Shown here piece by piece: positions 19,358 through 27,526 of a stretch of 64,000 bases of DNA. Each line of letters starts with the position of its first letter. Positions within the stretch are counted from its first letter, which is position 1. A program made the translations under genes and the position numbers. Location: NCBI RefSeq assembly GCF_012927165.1, contig NZ_JABBGA010000001.1, forward strand, positions 124,001 to 188,000, read 5' to 3'. Under the pieces are notes generated by a model. The model was not told the origin of the DNA, ran no database searches, and saw only the letters and a list, made by a program, of their open reading frames with translations. This DNA comes from Zoogloea dura. Its GTDB lineage: Bacteria > Pseudomonadota > Gammaproteobacteria > Burkholderiales > Rhodocyclaceae.

Positions 19358-20409
19358 ATGCCTGCATCAAACATGTTGCAGCGGCGCTGCTCGCCGGCCT
19401 GGGAGCCTGGCCCTGCCTCGCCGCGCCAGCCCTTCCGGCCCTCGGGGTGAAGGACGATGCCGTCACGGTGTCGGGCATCTCGTCCGGGGGCTACATGGCG
19501 GTGCAGTACCAGGTGGTCCATTCAAAGCAGGTCAAGGGTGCAGGGATACTGGCGGCGGGCCCTTACGACTGCGCCGAAGGCAGTACCTGGAGGGCCTTGC
19601 TCAATTGCATGGCCCCCACCCGTTGGGCACCTGTGGCGGACCCGGCCGAGATCAAGGCACGGGTGGAGTCCCGGGCCCGGCTGGGGCTCATCGACCCGCC
19701 GGAGGGCCTGGCGGATGACCGGGTCTGGGTGCTGACCGGGGCTGCCGATCATACGGTGGCGCGGCCGGTGGTGGATGCGCTGGTGGCGTTCTACCGCAGC
19801 TGGATGCCCGCCGGGGCGGTGACCTTGGTCACCTTGCCGGAGGCGGGGCACGCGATGATCTCGGTGGCGGATCCTGCGGCCAATGCCTGCGCGACCTCGG
19901 AGCCGCCCTTCATCAACCGTTGCGGCGATTTCGACGCGGCTGGAGAGCTGCTGAAGCACCTGCTGGGGCCGCTCCAGGCGCCTGCTGCCTCTGTCCGTCA
20001 GGGCGGGCTGCAGGCCTTTGACCAGAAGCCCTACATCAGCGGCCTGCCGGCGGATGCCGGGTTGGCCGGGGAGGGCTTCGTGTATGTGCCGGACAGCTGC
20101 CGCGGTGGCGGTTGCCGGATCCACGTGGCCTTTCATGGCTGCCGGCAGGGCGAGGATCAGGTCGGCCGGCGTTTCGTGGAGGGGGCGGGCTATAACCGCT
20201 GGGCCGAGAGCAACCGGCTGGTGGTGCTCTATCCCCAGGTCGCAGCCCGCAACGGCCTGGCGGCGGGGTCGTGGCGCTGGATGGTGAATCCCAAGGGCTG
20301 TTGGGACTGGTGGGGCTACGCCTCGCCGGACTACGCCACGAAGAACGGCCCCCAGGTGGAGGCCGTTCACAAGATGCTGCAGCGCCTGGCGGAGCCGCCG
20401 GGGCGCTGA
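19354..20409 (+). CDS. Secreted PHB depolymerase-like esterase
   Basis: The 351-residue precursor has a signal peptide (about 1-23). A lipase-box-like GISSGG holds the probable nucleophile Ser43 close to the mature N-terminus. Candidate Asp (TGAADHTV) and His (EAGHAM) residues follow, and the C-terminal part has VAFHGCRQG, the oxyanion-type motif of poly(3-hydroxybutyrate) depolymerases. Several Cys residues suggest disulfides and export. The likely role is hydrolysis of extracellular polyester or related esters. No carbohydrate- or polymer-binding domain is attached. Confidence 0.78.
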   Translation: MNACIKHVAAALLAGLGAWPCLAAPALPALGVKDDAVTVSGISSGGYMAVQYQVVHSKQVKGAGILAAGPYDCAEGSTWRALLNCMAPTRWAPVADPAEIKARVESRARLGLIDPPEGLADDRVWVLTGAADHTVARPVVDALVAFYRSWMPAGAVTLVTLPEAGHAMISVADPAANACATSEPPFINRCGDFDAAGELLKHLLGPLQAPAASVRQGGLQAFDQKPYISGLPADAGLAGEGFVYVPDSCRGGGCRIHVAFHGCRQGEDQVGRRFVEGAGYNRWAESNRLVVLYPQVAARNGLAAGSWRWMVNPKGCWDWWGYASPDYATKNGPQVEAVHKMLQRLAEPPGR

Positions 20410-20442
20410 GCGGGAGCGCCGGGCCGGGGAGGCCCGGACGGC

Positions 20443-21219
20443 TTATTTCTCGACGAAGGCGCGCTCGATCACGTAGTCGCCTGGGGCGCCGATGTGGGGG
20501 GAGATCTTGAAGCCCCGCGCGTCGAGCATCTTGCAGCAATCGTCGAGCATGGCCGGGCTGCCGCAGATCATGGCCCGGTCGAGTGCCGGGTCGAGGGGCG
20601 GCAGGCCGGTGTCTTCGAAGAACTTGCCGGTGGTGATCAGGTCCGTGACGCGGCCCTGGTTGCGGAACTCCTCGCGGGTCACCGTGGGGTAGTAGATCAG
20701 CTTGCGGCTCACGTCCTCACCGAAGAATTCGTTCTCCGGCAAGGCCTGCTCGATGAACTCGCTGTAGGCCAGCTCGGACACGTAGCGCACGCCGTGCAGC
20801 AGCACCACCTTCTCGAAGCGCTCATAGGTTTCCGGATCCTGGATCACGCTCATGAAAGGAGCCAGGCCGGTGCCGGTGGAGAACAGGTAGAGGTTGCGGC
20901 CCGGCAGCAGGTCGGACAGCACCAGGGTGCCGGTGGGCTTCTTGCTGACCACGATCGGGTCGCCCGGCCGGAGGTGCTGAAGGCGGGAGGTCAGCGGGCC
21001 GTTGGGGACCTTGATGCTGAAGAACTCCAGGTGCTCCTCGTAGTTGGGGCTGGCGATGCTGTAGGCGCGGGTCAGCGGCCGGCCTTCCACTTCCAGGCCG
21101 ATCATCACGAACTGGCCGTTGTCGAAACGCAGGCCCGCATCACGGGTGACCTTGAAGCTGAACAGGGAGTCATTCCAGTGATGGACGGACAGAACGGTCT
21201 GGGTGCTCAGTTTGCTCAT
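20443..21219 (-). CDS. fpr: Ferredoxin/flavodoxin-NADP+ reductase
   Basis: The 258-residue protein has the FAD-binding motif RAYSIASPNYEEHLEFF and the NADP-binding segment LFSTGTGLAPFMSVI. It ends in VIERAFVEK, as in bacterial Fpr of the short (class I) type. It moves electrons between NADPH and ferredoxin or flavodoxin, supporting Fe-S assembly and oxidative stress defence. The ATG at 21219 begins the family N-terminus (MSKLSTQTVLSVHHWNDSLFSF). It is divergent from a LysR-family gene, with palindromes in the shared region. This is the arrangement of Pseudomonas fpr/finR, and similar redox-responsive control is inferred. Confidence 0.93.
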   Translation of the reverse strand: MSKLSTQTVLSVHHWNDSLFSFKVTRDAGLRFDNGQFVMIGLEVEGRPLTRAYSIASPNYEEHLEFFSIKVPNGPLTSRLQHLRPGDPIVVSKKPTGTLVLSDLLPGRNLYLFSTGTGLAPFMSVIQDPETYERFEKVVLLHGVRYVSELAYSEFIEQALPENEFFGEDVSRKLIYYPTVTREEFRNQGRVTDLITTGKFFEDTGLPPLDPALDRAMICGSPAMLDDCCKMLDARGFKISPHIGAPGDYVIERAFVEK

Positions 21220-21248
21220 GGCGACAGCAGTAAAGGAAGGGGGATGGG

Positions 21249-21265
21249 TGCATTGTTGCAATGCA
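21249..21265. promoter_or_regulatory. Palindrome between fpr and lysR
   Basis: TGCATTG-TTG-CAATGCA has 7-bp perfect arms around a 3-base centre. It lies 30 bases before the fpr start and is a candidate operator. Confidence 0.5.
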
Positions 21266-21271
21266 ATTAAG

Positions 21272-21317
21272 ATCTGTAAAATGGATTGTATTGATATATA
21301 AATTCTATTTTACAGAT
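21272..21317. promoter_or_regulatory. Long inverted repeat abutting the lysR start codon
   Basis: ATCTGTAAAAT at 21272-21282 is repeated in perfect reverse complement (ATTTTACAGAT) at 21307-21317, with 24 bases between. The right arm touches the lysR ATG, replacing any ribosome-binding site. It is a candidate autoregulatory LysR site and may also fold in mRNA. Confidence 0.6.
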
Positions 21318-22244
21318 ATGAGATACACCCTCAGACAGCTGGAGATCTTCCTGGCGGTGGCGCGCCACGAGAGCGTGTCGCGGGCGGCCGACGAGTTGTC
21401 CCTGAGCCAGTCGGCCACCAGCACGGCCCTGGGTGAGCTGGAGCGCCAGTTCGATACCCAGCTTTTCGACAGGATCGGCAAGGCCCTACGCCTGAACGAG
21501 CTGGGCAAGGTGCTGCTGCCCCACGCGGTTCAACTGACCGAACATGCCCGGGAGATCGAGTCCATCCTGGGGCGCCGCACCGACTTCGGCCCCCTGCACA
21601 TCGGCGCCACGTTGACGGTGGGCAATTACCTGGCAACCCTGATCGCTGCCGACTTCCTGCGCCGCCACCCGAGCGCCCAGGTCCGGCTGTCGGTGCATAA
21701 CTCGGCGACCATCATCCATCAGCTGCTCCATTACGAAATGGATCTGGGGCTCATCGAGGGCAGCTGCCGCCATCCGGATCTGCTGGTGGAGCCCTGGGTG
21801 GAGGACGAGCTGGTGGTCTTCTGTGCGCCTTCCCACCCCCTGGCCAAGCGCCAGCAGGCCGCCATGGACGAGCTGGCCGGGCAGGAGTGGATCCTGCGGG
21901 AGAGCGGCTCGGGGACCCGCGAGACCTTCGACCAGGCCATGCGCCATTTCACCGGGGAGCTCAAGCTGCGCCTCGAGCTGGAGCACACCGAGGCCATCAA
22001 GCGGGCGGTGGAGAGCGGGCTGGGGATCGGCTGCATCTCCCGCCTGGCGTTGCGGGAAGCGTTCCGGCGGGGCAGCCTGGTGCCCATCGAGACGCCGGAG
22101 CTGGATCTGCGCCGGCAGTTCCAGTTCGTCACCCACAAACGCAAGTACGTCACCGCGGGGATGCGGGAGTTCATCACCCTGTGCCGCCAGATGACCGCCG
22201 GGGTGACCCGTAGCGATCAGATCGATCTGCCCTTCATTCCCTGA
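21318..22244 (+). CDS. LysR-family transcriptional regulator (FinR-like by context)
   Basis: The 308-residue protein has an N-terminal winged helix (about 1-60, with RQLEIFLAVARHESVSRAAD and SLSQSATSTALGELE) and a LysR substrate-binding domain (about 90-300). It is divergent from fpr, so control of fpr is the simplest role. The chosen ATG gives the canonical LysR N-terminus MRYTLRQLEIF. There is no Shine-Dalgarno sequence because an 11-bp repeat arm lies directly before the ATG. Translation may be leaderless or repressed by structure. Confidence 0.88.
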   Translation: MRYTLRQLEIFLAVARHESVSRAADELSLSQSATSTALGELERQFDTQLFDRIGKALRLNELGKVLLPHAVQLTEHAREIESILGRRTDFGPLHIGATLTVGNYLATLIAADFLRRHPSAQVRLSVHNSATIIHQLLHYEMDLGLIEGSCRHPDLLVEPWVEDELVVFCAPSHPLAKRQQAAMDELAGQEWILRESGSGTRETFDQAMRHFTGELKLRLELEHTEAIKRAVESGLGIGCISRLALREAFRRGSLVPIETPELDLRRQFQFVTHKRKYVTAGMREFITLCRQMTAGVTRSDQIDLPFIP

Positions 22245-22667
22245 GTCATCCCCGAGGTGGATAAGTCGCCCGCTACCCACAGCCGGCGGGGGCAAGCCTG
22301 TGGAAAAGATGTGGGGGGCGCTGTCATGTGACGGACACAAAAGGGTTTTTTGGTACTGCCTAAAAATAGTGCAATGCTGTCATATCGGTTGCTTGAATAG
22401 TTTTTATCTATTCACAAAAATCCGGGGATAAGTTGTGGATAAGCTGTGTGGCGGTGCAGCAGAGCATTGTTTTATTTGAAGAAAGACGCTGTGCAACAAA
22501 ATGGGGCAGGTCGTGTCCAGCTTGGTGCAGCGTGGTTTTCTCCCCACCGGACGTGGGAAAAGGTGTGGAAAAACTGTGGGGGCAGGGTGCAAGGCCTTCT
22601 GCCATAAGGGATTTGTGGCATTGCACAAAAAAGAGGCAAATGGCGCTGGAGCCGCGCTGTGCCCTTC
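22245..22667. other. Non-coding region with three co-oriented DnaA-box-like motifs
   Basis: This 423-base gap holds no supported gene. On the minus strand it contains TTTTCCACA (22299-22307), the perfect DnaA box TTATCCACA (22434-22442) and TTTTCCACA (22564-22572), all in one orientation and 130-135 bases apart. One-mismatch copies are at 22256-22264 and 22408-22416. An AT-rich stretch lies around 22395-22425. The flanking genes are not those usually found at a replication origin. Confidence 0.55.
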
Positions 22668-23438
22668 TCAGTTCTGGGGCGGCGGAGGGGGCTCGGACAG
22701 AAGCTGGAGCAGGAATTTCTCGTAGGGCATCTCGCGCCGCATGGCGCTCAGGGCCTCCTGGTATCTCCGCTTGTAGCGCTTTCCCGCGTCGACGGAGAAC
22801 ACAGTGTAGAGGCCTGTCCTTTCGTCCGGCACGGGTATCAGGACGACGCGCTCACCCAGGCCTGTCTTGCGGATCTCGACGCGGATCGAGTGGGCATCGG
22901 GCGAGAAGAAGGCGTCGATCCTCCCCATCGACAGCATGCGGAGCCCCCGGGAGGCGATGTCATCCCCGGCGATCGGTACAAGGCTGGCGTCCAGGCTGTC
23001 CAGGGTTGGTGACCGGTAGCCCCCCTGCCAGATGCCAATGATGAGCGGCCGGGTTGAACGAAGGCCTTCCAGTGAGGCGAACGCTTTGCCGGTGGTCACC
23101 GCAAAGGCGGGCTGGGTGCTCAGGAAGGGTGTCTCCGGGTAGTCCAGGTAGCGGGCCCTGTCATCGTTGCGGGCCAGGATCAGGGCGGCGTCGATCTGAT
23201 TGTCGCGGAGCAGGTTGAGCAGGCGCGAGAGAGGAAAGTTCTGGTAATCCGCCTGCAGGCCGGCCCGGTCGAGCACCTTGTCCAGATAGGCAATTGCGGG
23301 GCTGTTGCTTGCCGAACCGTTCTCGATGACGTGTGGTGGCAGGCTGAAGTAGCCGACTCTGAGCCGTTCGGCCGCAGCCGCACTGCAGCTGAGGATGCAG
23401 AGCAGGAGGGCCCACGGGAGCATCCTTAATGTCTTCAT
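22668..23438 (-). CDS. Periplasmic substrate-binding-like protein (SBP family 3)
   Basis: The 256-residue precursor has a signal peptide (AAAA-ERLRVGYF, cleavage near 23). The body follows the family 3 solute-binding fold: RVGYFSLPPHVIENG, the segment FPLSRLLNLLRDNQIDAALIL and a C-terminal lobe with GRIDAFFSPDAHSIRVEI. No transporter genes are adjacent. Such orphan proteins often act as sensors or deliver ligands to a distant partner. The C-terminus is unusual in ending with a run of five prolines. Confidence 0.75.
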   Translation of the reverse strand: MKTLRMLPWALLLCILSCSAAAAERLRVGYFSLPPHVIENGSASNSPAIAYLDKVLDRAGLQADYQNFPLSRLLNLLRDNQIDAALILARNDDRARYLDYPETPFLSTQPAFAVTTGKAFASLEGLRSTRPLIIGIWQGGYRSPTLDSLDASLVPIAGDDIASRGLRMLSMGRIDAFFSPDAHSIRVEIRKTGLGERVVLIPVPDERTGLYTVFSVDAGKRYKRRYQEALSAMRREMPYEKFLLQLLSEPPPPPQN

Positions 23439-23568
23439 TGCAGGCTTGAGAGGGCGATGAGGGTCTCATCGGGCGCCGCGTGCAGGGGGCAGGCCGGAGC
23501 GGCATCCCGATGCGGGTGATGGGGCTTTGATAGAATCGTTGTCACTCCAGGTTTCCGCCTTGTTCCCG

Positions 23569-25350
23569 ATGACCACTCCTGTCCGCTACACCATCCAGGC
23601 TGCCCAGCCGGGTGCCCACCTTTTTGAAGTTACGCTGCACATCAACCAGCCCGAACCGGCCGGTCAGGTCTTCAGTTTGCCGGCCTGGATTCCCGGTAGC
23701 TACATGATCCGGGAGTTTGCCCGGAATATCGTCACGCTGTCAGCCGAGTCCAATGGCGAGGTACTGCCGGTCACCCGCAGCGACAAGCACACCTGGCATC
23801 TGCCGGGGGGGCTGAGCGGGCCGGTGACCCTGCGCTACAGCGTGTACGCCTGGGACCTGTCGGTGCGCACGGCGCATCTGGACCAGACCCATGGCTTCTT
23901 CAACGGAACCAGTGTCTTCCTGTGCGCGCATGGCCACGAAGCCCTGCCGCACCTTGTAGACATCCTGCCGCCGCGGGGCCTCGAGGGGGCAGGCTGGCGG
24001 GTGGCCACCAGCCTGCCGGTGGCGGTGGGTGAGCCGGGTGGGGCGGAGCCCTATGGTTTCGGCCTCTACCGCGCGGACGACTACGATGCGCTGATCGATC
24101 ATCCGGTGGAGATGGGGACTTTCTCCCTGGTGGAGTTCGAGGCCTGCGGCGTGCCCCATGCGGTGGCCATCACCGGGCGTCACGATTGCGACCTGGCGCG
24201 CCTGGCGGCCGATCTCAAGCCGGTGTGCGAAGCCCAGATCCGCCTTTTCGGCGAGCCGGCGCCGATGGACCGCTATGTCTTCCTGGTGATGGCCGTGGGT
24301 GATGGCTACGGCGGGCTGGAGCACCGGGCCTCCACGGCCCTGCTGTGCAGCCGGGCCGACCTGCCTTACCCGGGCATGGAGACGGTGTCCGAGGGGTATC
24401 GCCAGTTCCTCGGCCTGTGCAGCCACGAGTATTTCCACACCTGGAACGTCAAGCGGATCAAGCCGGCCGCCTTCGTGCCCTACAGGCTCGCGGTGGAGAA
24501 CTACACCCGCCTGCTGTGGGCCTTCGAAGGTTTCACCTCGTACTACGACGATCTGATGCTGGTGCGCAGCGGGCGCATCACTGTGGCGGACTACCTGAGC
24601 CTGCTGGGCAAGACCGTCAGCCAGGTGCACAAGGGCAGTGGGCGTCGCAAGCAGAGCGTGGCCGAGTCGTCCTTCGAGGCGTGGACCAAGTATTACCGCC
24701 AGGACGAGAACAGCCCCAACGCCATTGTCAGCTACTACACCAAGGGCGCCCTGGTGGGGCTACTGCTGGATCTGCGCCTGCGCAGCGGCAGTGGCGGAGC
24801 GGTGAGCCTGGATGACCTGATGCGGGCCCTGTGGCAGCGTCACGGGCTCACCGGGCGTGGTGTGGCTGAGGACGGGCTGTATGCCCTGGCCGCGGAATTG
24901 GGCGGCCCAGAGGTGGGCGACTGGCTGCGTGAACTTGTCGAGGGCACTGCCGAGCTGCCGCTGGCCGATCATCTCGCCCAGGTCGGGGTCGGGCTGGCCT
25001 GGGAGGCGGGGTCTGCCACGCCGGCCCTGGGGGCACGGACTGCCGCCGAGGGGGACTTCCCGCGCCTGGCCAACGTCTACGAGGGGGGGGCAGCCCAGCT
25101 CGCGGGGCTGTCGGCGGGCGACGTGCTGGTCGCCCTGGACGGTCTCAAACTGACGGCATCCGGCCTCGACAAGCTGCTGGCCCGGCGACGACCCGGCGAG
25201 CGGGTGACGCTGCATGCCTTCCGGCGCGACGAGTTGATGTGCTTCGAGGTCGAGCTGGCCGGAGCGCTCCCGGATACGGCCAGGCTGACCCTGCTGGAAG
25301 ACGCTGAGTCCTCCCGCCAGGCACTGCGCAAGGCCTGGCTGGAAGGCTGA
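23569..25350 (+). CDS. M61-family metallopeptidase with PDZ domain
   Basis: The 593-residue protein has an N-terminal beta domain (about 1-170), a thermolysin-like catalytic domain with zinc motif HEYFH (286-290) and a third ligand Glu320 (AFEGFTSYYDD), and a C-terminal PDZ domain (about 490-570, NVYEGGAAQLAGLSAGDVLVALDG). This is the layout of M61 glycyl aminopeptidases. No signal peptide is evident, so it may be cytosolic. I start at the ATG at 23569, which gives the family N-terminus TTPVRYTIQAAQPGAHLFEV; an in-frame start at 23527 is possible. Confidence 0.9.
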   Translation: MTTPVRYTIQAAQPGAHLFEVTLHINQPEPAGQVFSLPAWIPGSYMIREFARNIVTLSAESNGEVLPVTRSDKHTWHLPGGLSGPVTLRYSVYAWDLSVRTAHLDQTHGFFNGTSVFLCAHGHEALPHLVDILPPRGLEGAGWRVATSLPVAVGEPGGAEPYGFGLYRADDYDALIDHPVEMGTFSLVEFEACGVPHAVAITGRHDCDLARLAADLKPVCEAQIRLFGEPAPMDRYVFLVMAVGDGYGGLEHRASTALLCSRADLPYPGMETVSEGYRQFLGLCSHEYFHTWNVKRIKPAAFVPYRLAVENYTRLLWAFEGFTSYYDDLMLVRSGRITVADYLSLLGKTVSQVHKGSGRRKQSVAESSFEAWTKYYRQDENSPNAIVSYYTKGALVGLLLDLRLRSGSGGAVSLDDLMRALWQRHGLTGRGVAEDGLYALAAELGGPEVGDWLRELVEGTAELPLADHLAQVGVGLAWEAGSATPALGARTAAEGDFPRLANVYEGGAAQLAGLSAGDVLVALDGLKLTASGLDKLLARRRPGERVTLHAFRRDELMCFEVELAGALPDTARLTLLEDAESSRQALRKAWLEG

Positions 25351-25369
25351 ACCGGGCGCTGTCCGGCGC

Positions 25370-26065
25370 TCAGAATAGCCGGTCCGGGGTCAGGCGCAAG
25401 CCGAAGGAAATCCAGCGGCTGCTGGCCGGGCCGCTGAGCTCGCGGCCCAGTGTGGCGTCCAGCTGAACCCGTTCGGGGATGATGGCGAAGCGGGCGCCGG
25501 CCTGCCAGAAAGCGCCGGAGCTGCTGTCCCCGAAGGTCTCGGCAATGCCGGTGAGGCGGTCGTGAAGGCGGAACTCCCCGCCCAGGCCCCAGGTGGCGCG
25601 CTGCTCGCCGCTGGCCTTGTCCTTCAGCCAGCCGAGGTTGGCATGCATGACGATCCGGTCATCGGCAAAAGAAACCGACATTGGTACGTACACGAAGGTG
25701 TTGCCCAGCAGGTTGGGGCCGGGATTGACCTGGGGGTGATGCACCATTCCGCCGGCCAGTCCGAGGCCCCAGCCGTTGGTCTCGAGGGGGCGCAGCAGGG
25801 TCTTGAGCTGAAGGATGAAATCGCCGGTCCCGTGCTGGCCATCGTTTCTGGCCTTGCCGCCGCCGGCCGTGACCTCCAGGTTGCCGAAGGGGTTGCAGGC
25901 GGGCAGGGCCCAGATCTCGCGGCTTTCCGGATAGATGCGCACCCAGCTTTCGAGCTGGCAGCTGCCCGCCGTGGTCAGGCGGGCATCGTCAGTGACGAAG
26001 GGGCGGGCTGCCAGGGCCGGGAGTGTGAGGGCCTGGAGCAGGCAGAAGAGTGCGATTCTGGGCAT
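25370..26065 (-). CDS. Putative outer-membrane beta-barrel protein
   Basis: The 231-residue precursor has a signal peptide (about 1-19, ALA-ARPF). The body alternates short amphipathic strands and ends in a C-terminal phenylalanine (LRLTPDRLF). The segment ARPFVTDDARLTTAGSCQLE at the mature N-terminus resembles the family annotated as 'phenol degradation meta-pathway' transporters, a loosely defined outer-membrane group. It follows the MATE gene by 24 bases on the same strand, so it may be the last gene of the lexA transcript. Confidence 0.65.
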   Translation of the reverse strand: MPRIALFCLLQALTLPALAARPFVTDDARLTTAGSCQLESWVRIYPESREIWALPACNPFGNLEVTAGGGKARNDGQHGTGDFILQLKTLLRPLETNGWGLGLAGGMVHHPQVNPGPNLLGNTFVYVPMSVSFADDRIVMHANLGWLKDKASGEQRATWGLGGEFRLHDRLTGIAETFGDSSSGAFWQAGARFAIIPERVQLDATLGRELSGPASSRWISFGLRLTPDRLF

Positions 26066-26089
26066 GCGCTCCAGCCTACCAAGAATGCG

Positions 26090-27469
26090 TTATCCGGACG
26101 TGACAAGGCCTCTGTCGTCGCGCGAGACGAGATGCAGGTAGGTGCCGAATGCCAGCGCTGCGGCAATGTTGCTGAGCACCGATGACTGCCAGAAGCCGGC
26201 CACCCCCTGCGGCGGCAGCCAGCTGCCGAGGCCGTGGTAGGCGAGCCCGTAACCACCGGCCAGTCCGATGCCCCAGAAACACAGGGTATGGACCAGCATC
26301 GGGCCGAAGGTGATCTTGTAGCCGCGCAGGGCATGGGCGGCGACGGTCTGGATCGCGTCGAAGAACTGGTACAGGCAGATGTAGATGGCCAGGGAGGCGG
26401 CCAGGCCGCTCACCGCCGGGTCTGCGGTGTAGGCCGCCATGATGGGGTCGCGGGCCAGCCAGGCGATCACGCTGATCAGGGTGGACAGCCCGGTGGCCAG
26501 GGCAATGCCGGTCAGCGCGGCATGGCGGGCACCCGGCCGGTTGCCGCCGCCTAGGGCCTGCCCGACCAGGACCAGGGTGGCGATGGCCACCGCCAGGGGC
26601 AGCATGTAGATCAGGGCCGCCAGGTTGCCGACGATGCGGTGGCTGGCCACCACGGTGGCCCCCAGGCGGGCGACCAGCAGGGCGATCAGAGTGAAGGCGG
26701 TGATCTCCACGAAGCTGGAGAAGCCCATGGGCAGGCCCAGGCGCAGGAGTTCGCCGATGGGGCGGGCCCGCGGGCGGGTCCAGCTGGAGAAGATCCGGTA
26801 GGGCGCGTAGGTGCTATTGCCCGCCACGTGAAGGGACGCGGCCAGCAGGGCCAGCCAGCAGATCACCACCGTGGAGACGGCACAGCCCTGGCCCCCCAGG
26901 GGCGGCAGCCCCGGCAGCTTGCCGTTGATCAGGGCCCAGGAAAGCGGGATATGCACGGCGGTGGTGACCAGGCTGATCACCATCAGCACGCGGGTCCGCC
27001 CGAGGGCATTGGTGAAGGCGTAGAAGGTCCGGTATAGCAGCACCGCGGGCAGGCCCCAGGCGATCGTCGCCAGGTAGTGGCGGGCCCCTTCCTCGACGGC
27101 GGGGCTGATCTCCGAGACGCGCAGCAGCCAGTCCGGGTGGCGCAGGAACAGGACCGCCGGGATGGCCAGGCCCAGGGCGAGCCAGAAACCCTGCTGCACG
27201 GCCGGCCCGATCTCGGCCTTGCGGCCGGCGCCGACATGGTGGGCGACGGTGGGTGCGACGGCCTGCAGGATGCCGACCATCAGCATCACGATGGAGATGT
27301 AGATGCCGCTGCCGATGGCCACGGCGGCCAGGTCGGTGGTGCTGTAGCGCCCGGTGAGTACGGTGTCGCTCACCATCTGGGTCATGGAGGAGAGCTGGGC
27401 GATCAGTACCGGCCAGGCCAGATCGATGATGCGGCGGGCGACAGGAAGGCGGGAGGCGTGTGGGGACAT
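26090..27469 (-). CDS. MATE-family efflux transporter
   Basis: The 459-residue protein has 12 predicted membrane helices in two similar halves. The N-terminal half carries the MATE signature AWPVLIAQLSSMTQMVSDTVLTGRYST. Members export cationic drugs and metabolites using Na+ or H+ gradients. It lies 57 bases downstream of imuB on the same strand with no terminator seen between them, so transcription from the LexA-controlled lexA promoter is possible. The substrate is unknown. Confidence 0.9.
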   Translation of the reverse strand: MSPHASRLPVARRIIDLAWPVLIAQLSSMTQMVSDTVLTGRYSTTDLAAVAIGSGIYISIVMLMVGILQAVAPTVAHHVGAGRKAEIGPAVQQGFWLALGLAIPAVLFLRHPDWLLRVSEISPAVEEGARHYLATIAWGLPAVLLYRTFYAFTNALGRTRVLMVISLVTTAVHIPLSWALINGKLPGLPPLGGQGCAVSTVVICWLALLAASLHVAGNSTYAPYRIFSSWTRPRARPIGELLRLGLPMGFSSFVEITAFTLIALLVARLGATVVASHRIVGNLAALIYMLPLAVAIATLVLVGQALGGGNRPGARHAALTGIALATGLSTLISVIAWLARDPIMAAYTADPAVSGLAASLAIYICLYQFFDAIQTVAAHALRGYKITFGPMLVHTLCFWGIGLAGGYGLAYHGLGSWLPPQGVAGFWQSSVLSNIAAALAFGTYLHLVSRDDRGLVTSG

Positions 27470-27526
27470 GGGAGGCGTAGTGTATGCCGGATCGATGAGG
27501 CCTGTTCGTGGACAGGGGCGCGGCGC

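Noticed and set aside
22245-22667. The DnaA-box cluster as the chromosomal replication origin
   Set aside because: No dnaA, dnaN, gyrB, rpmH or parAB gene is near, and only one box is perfect; kept as a finding but not called an origin.
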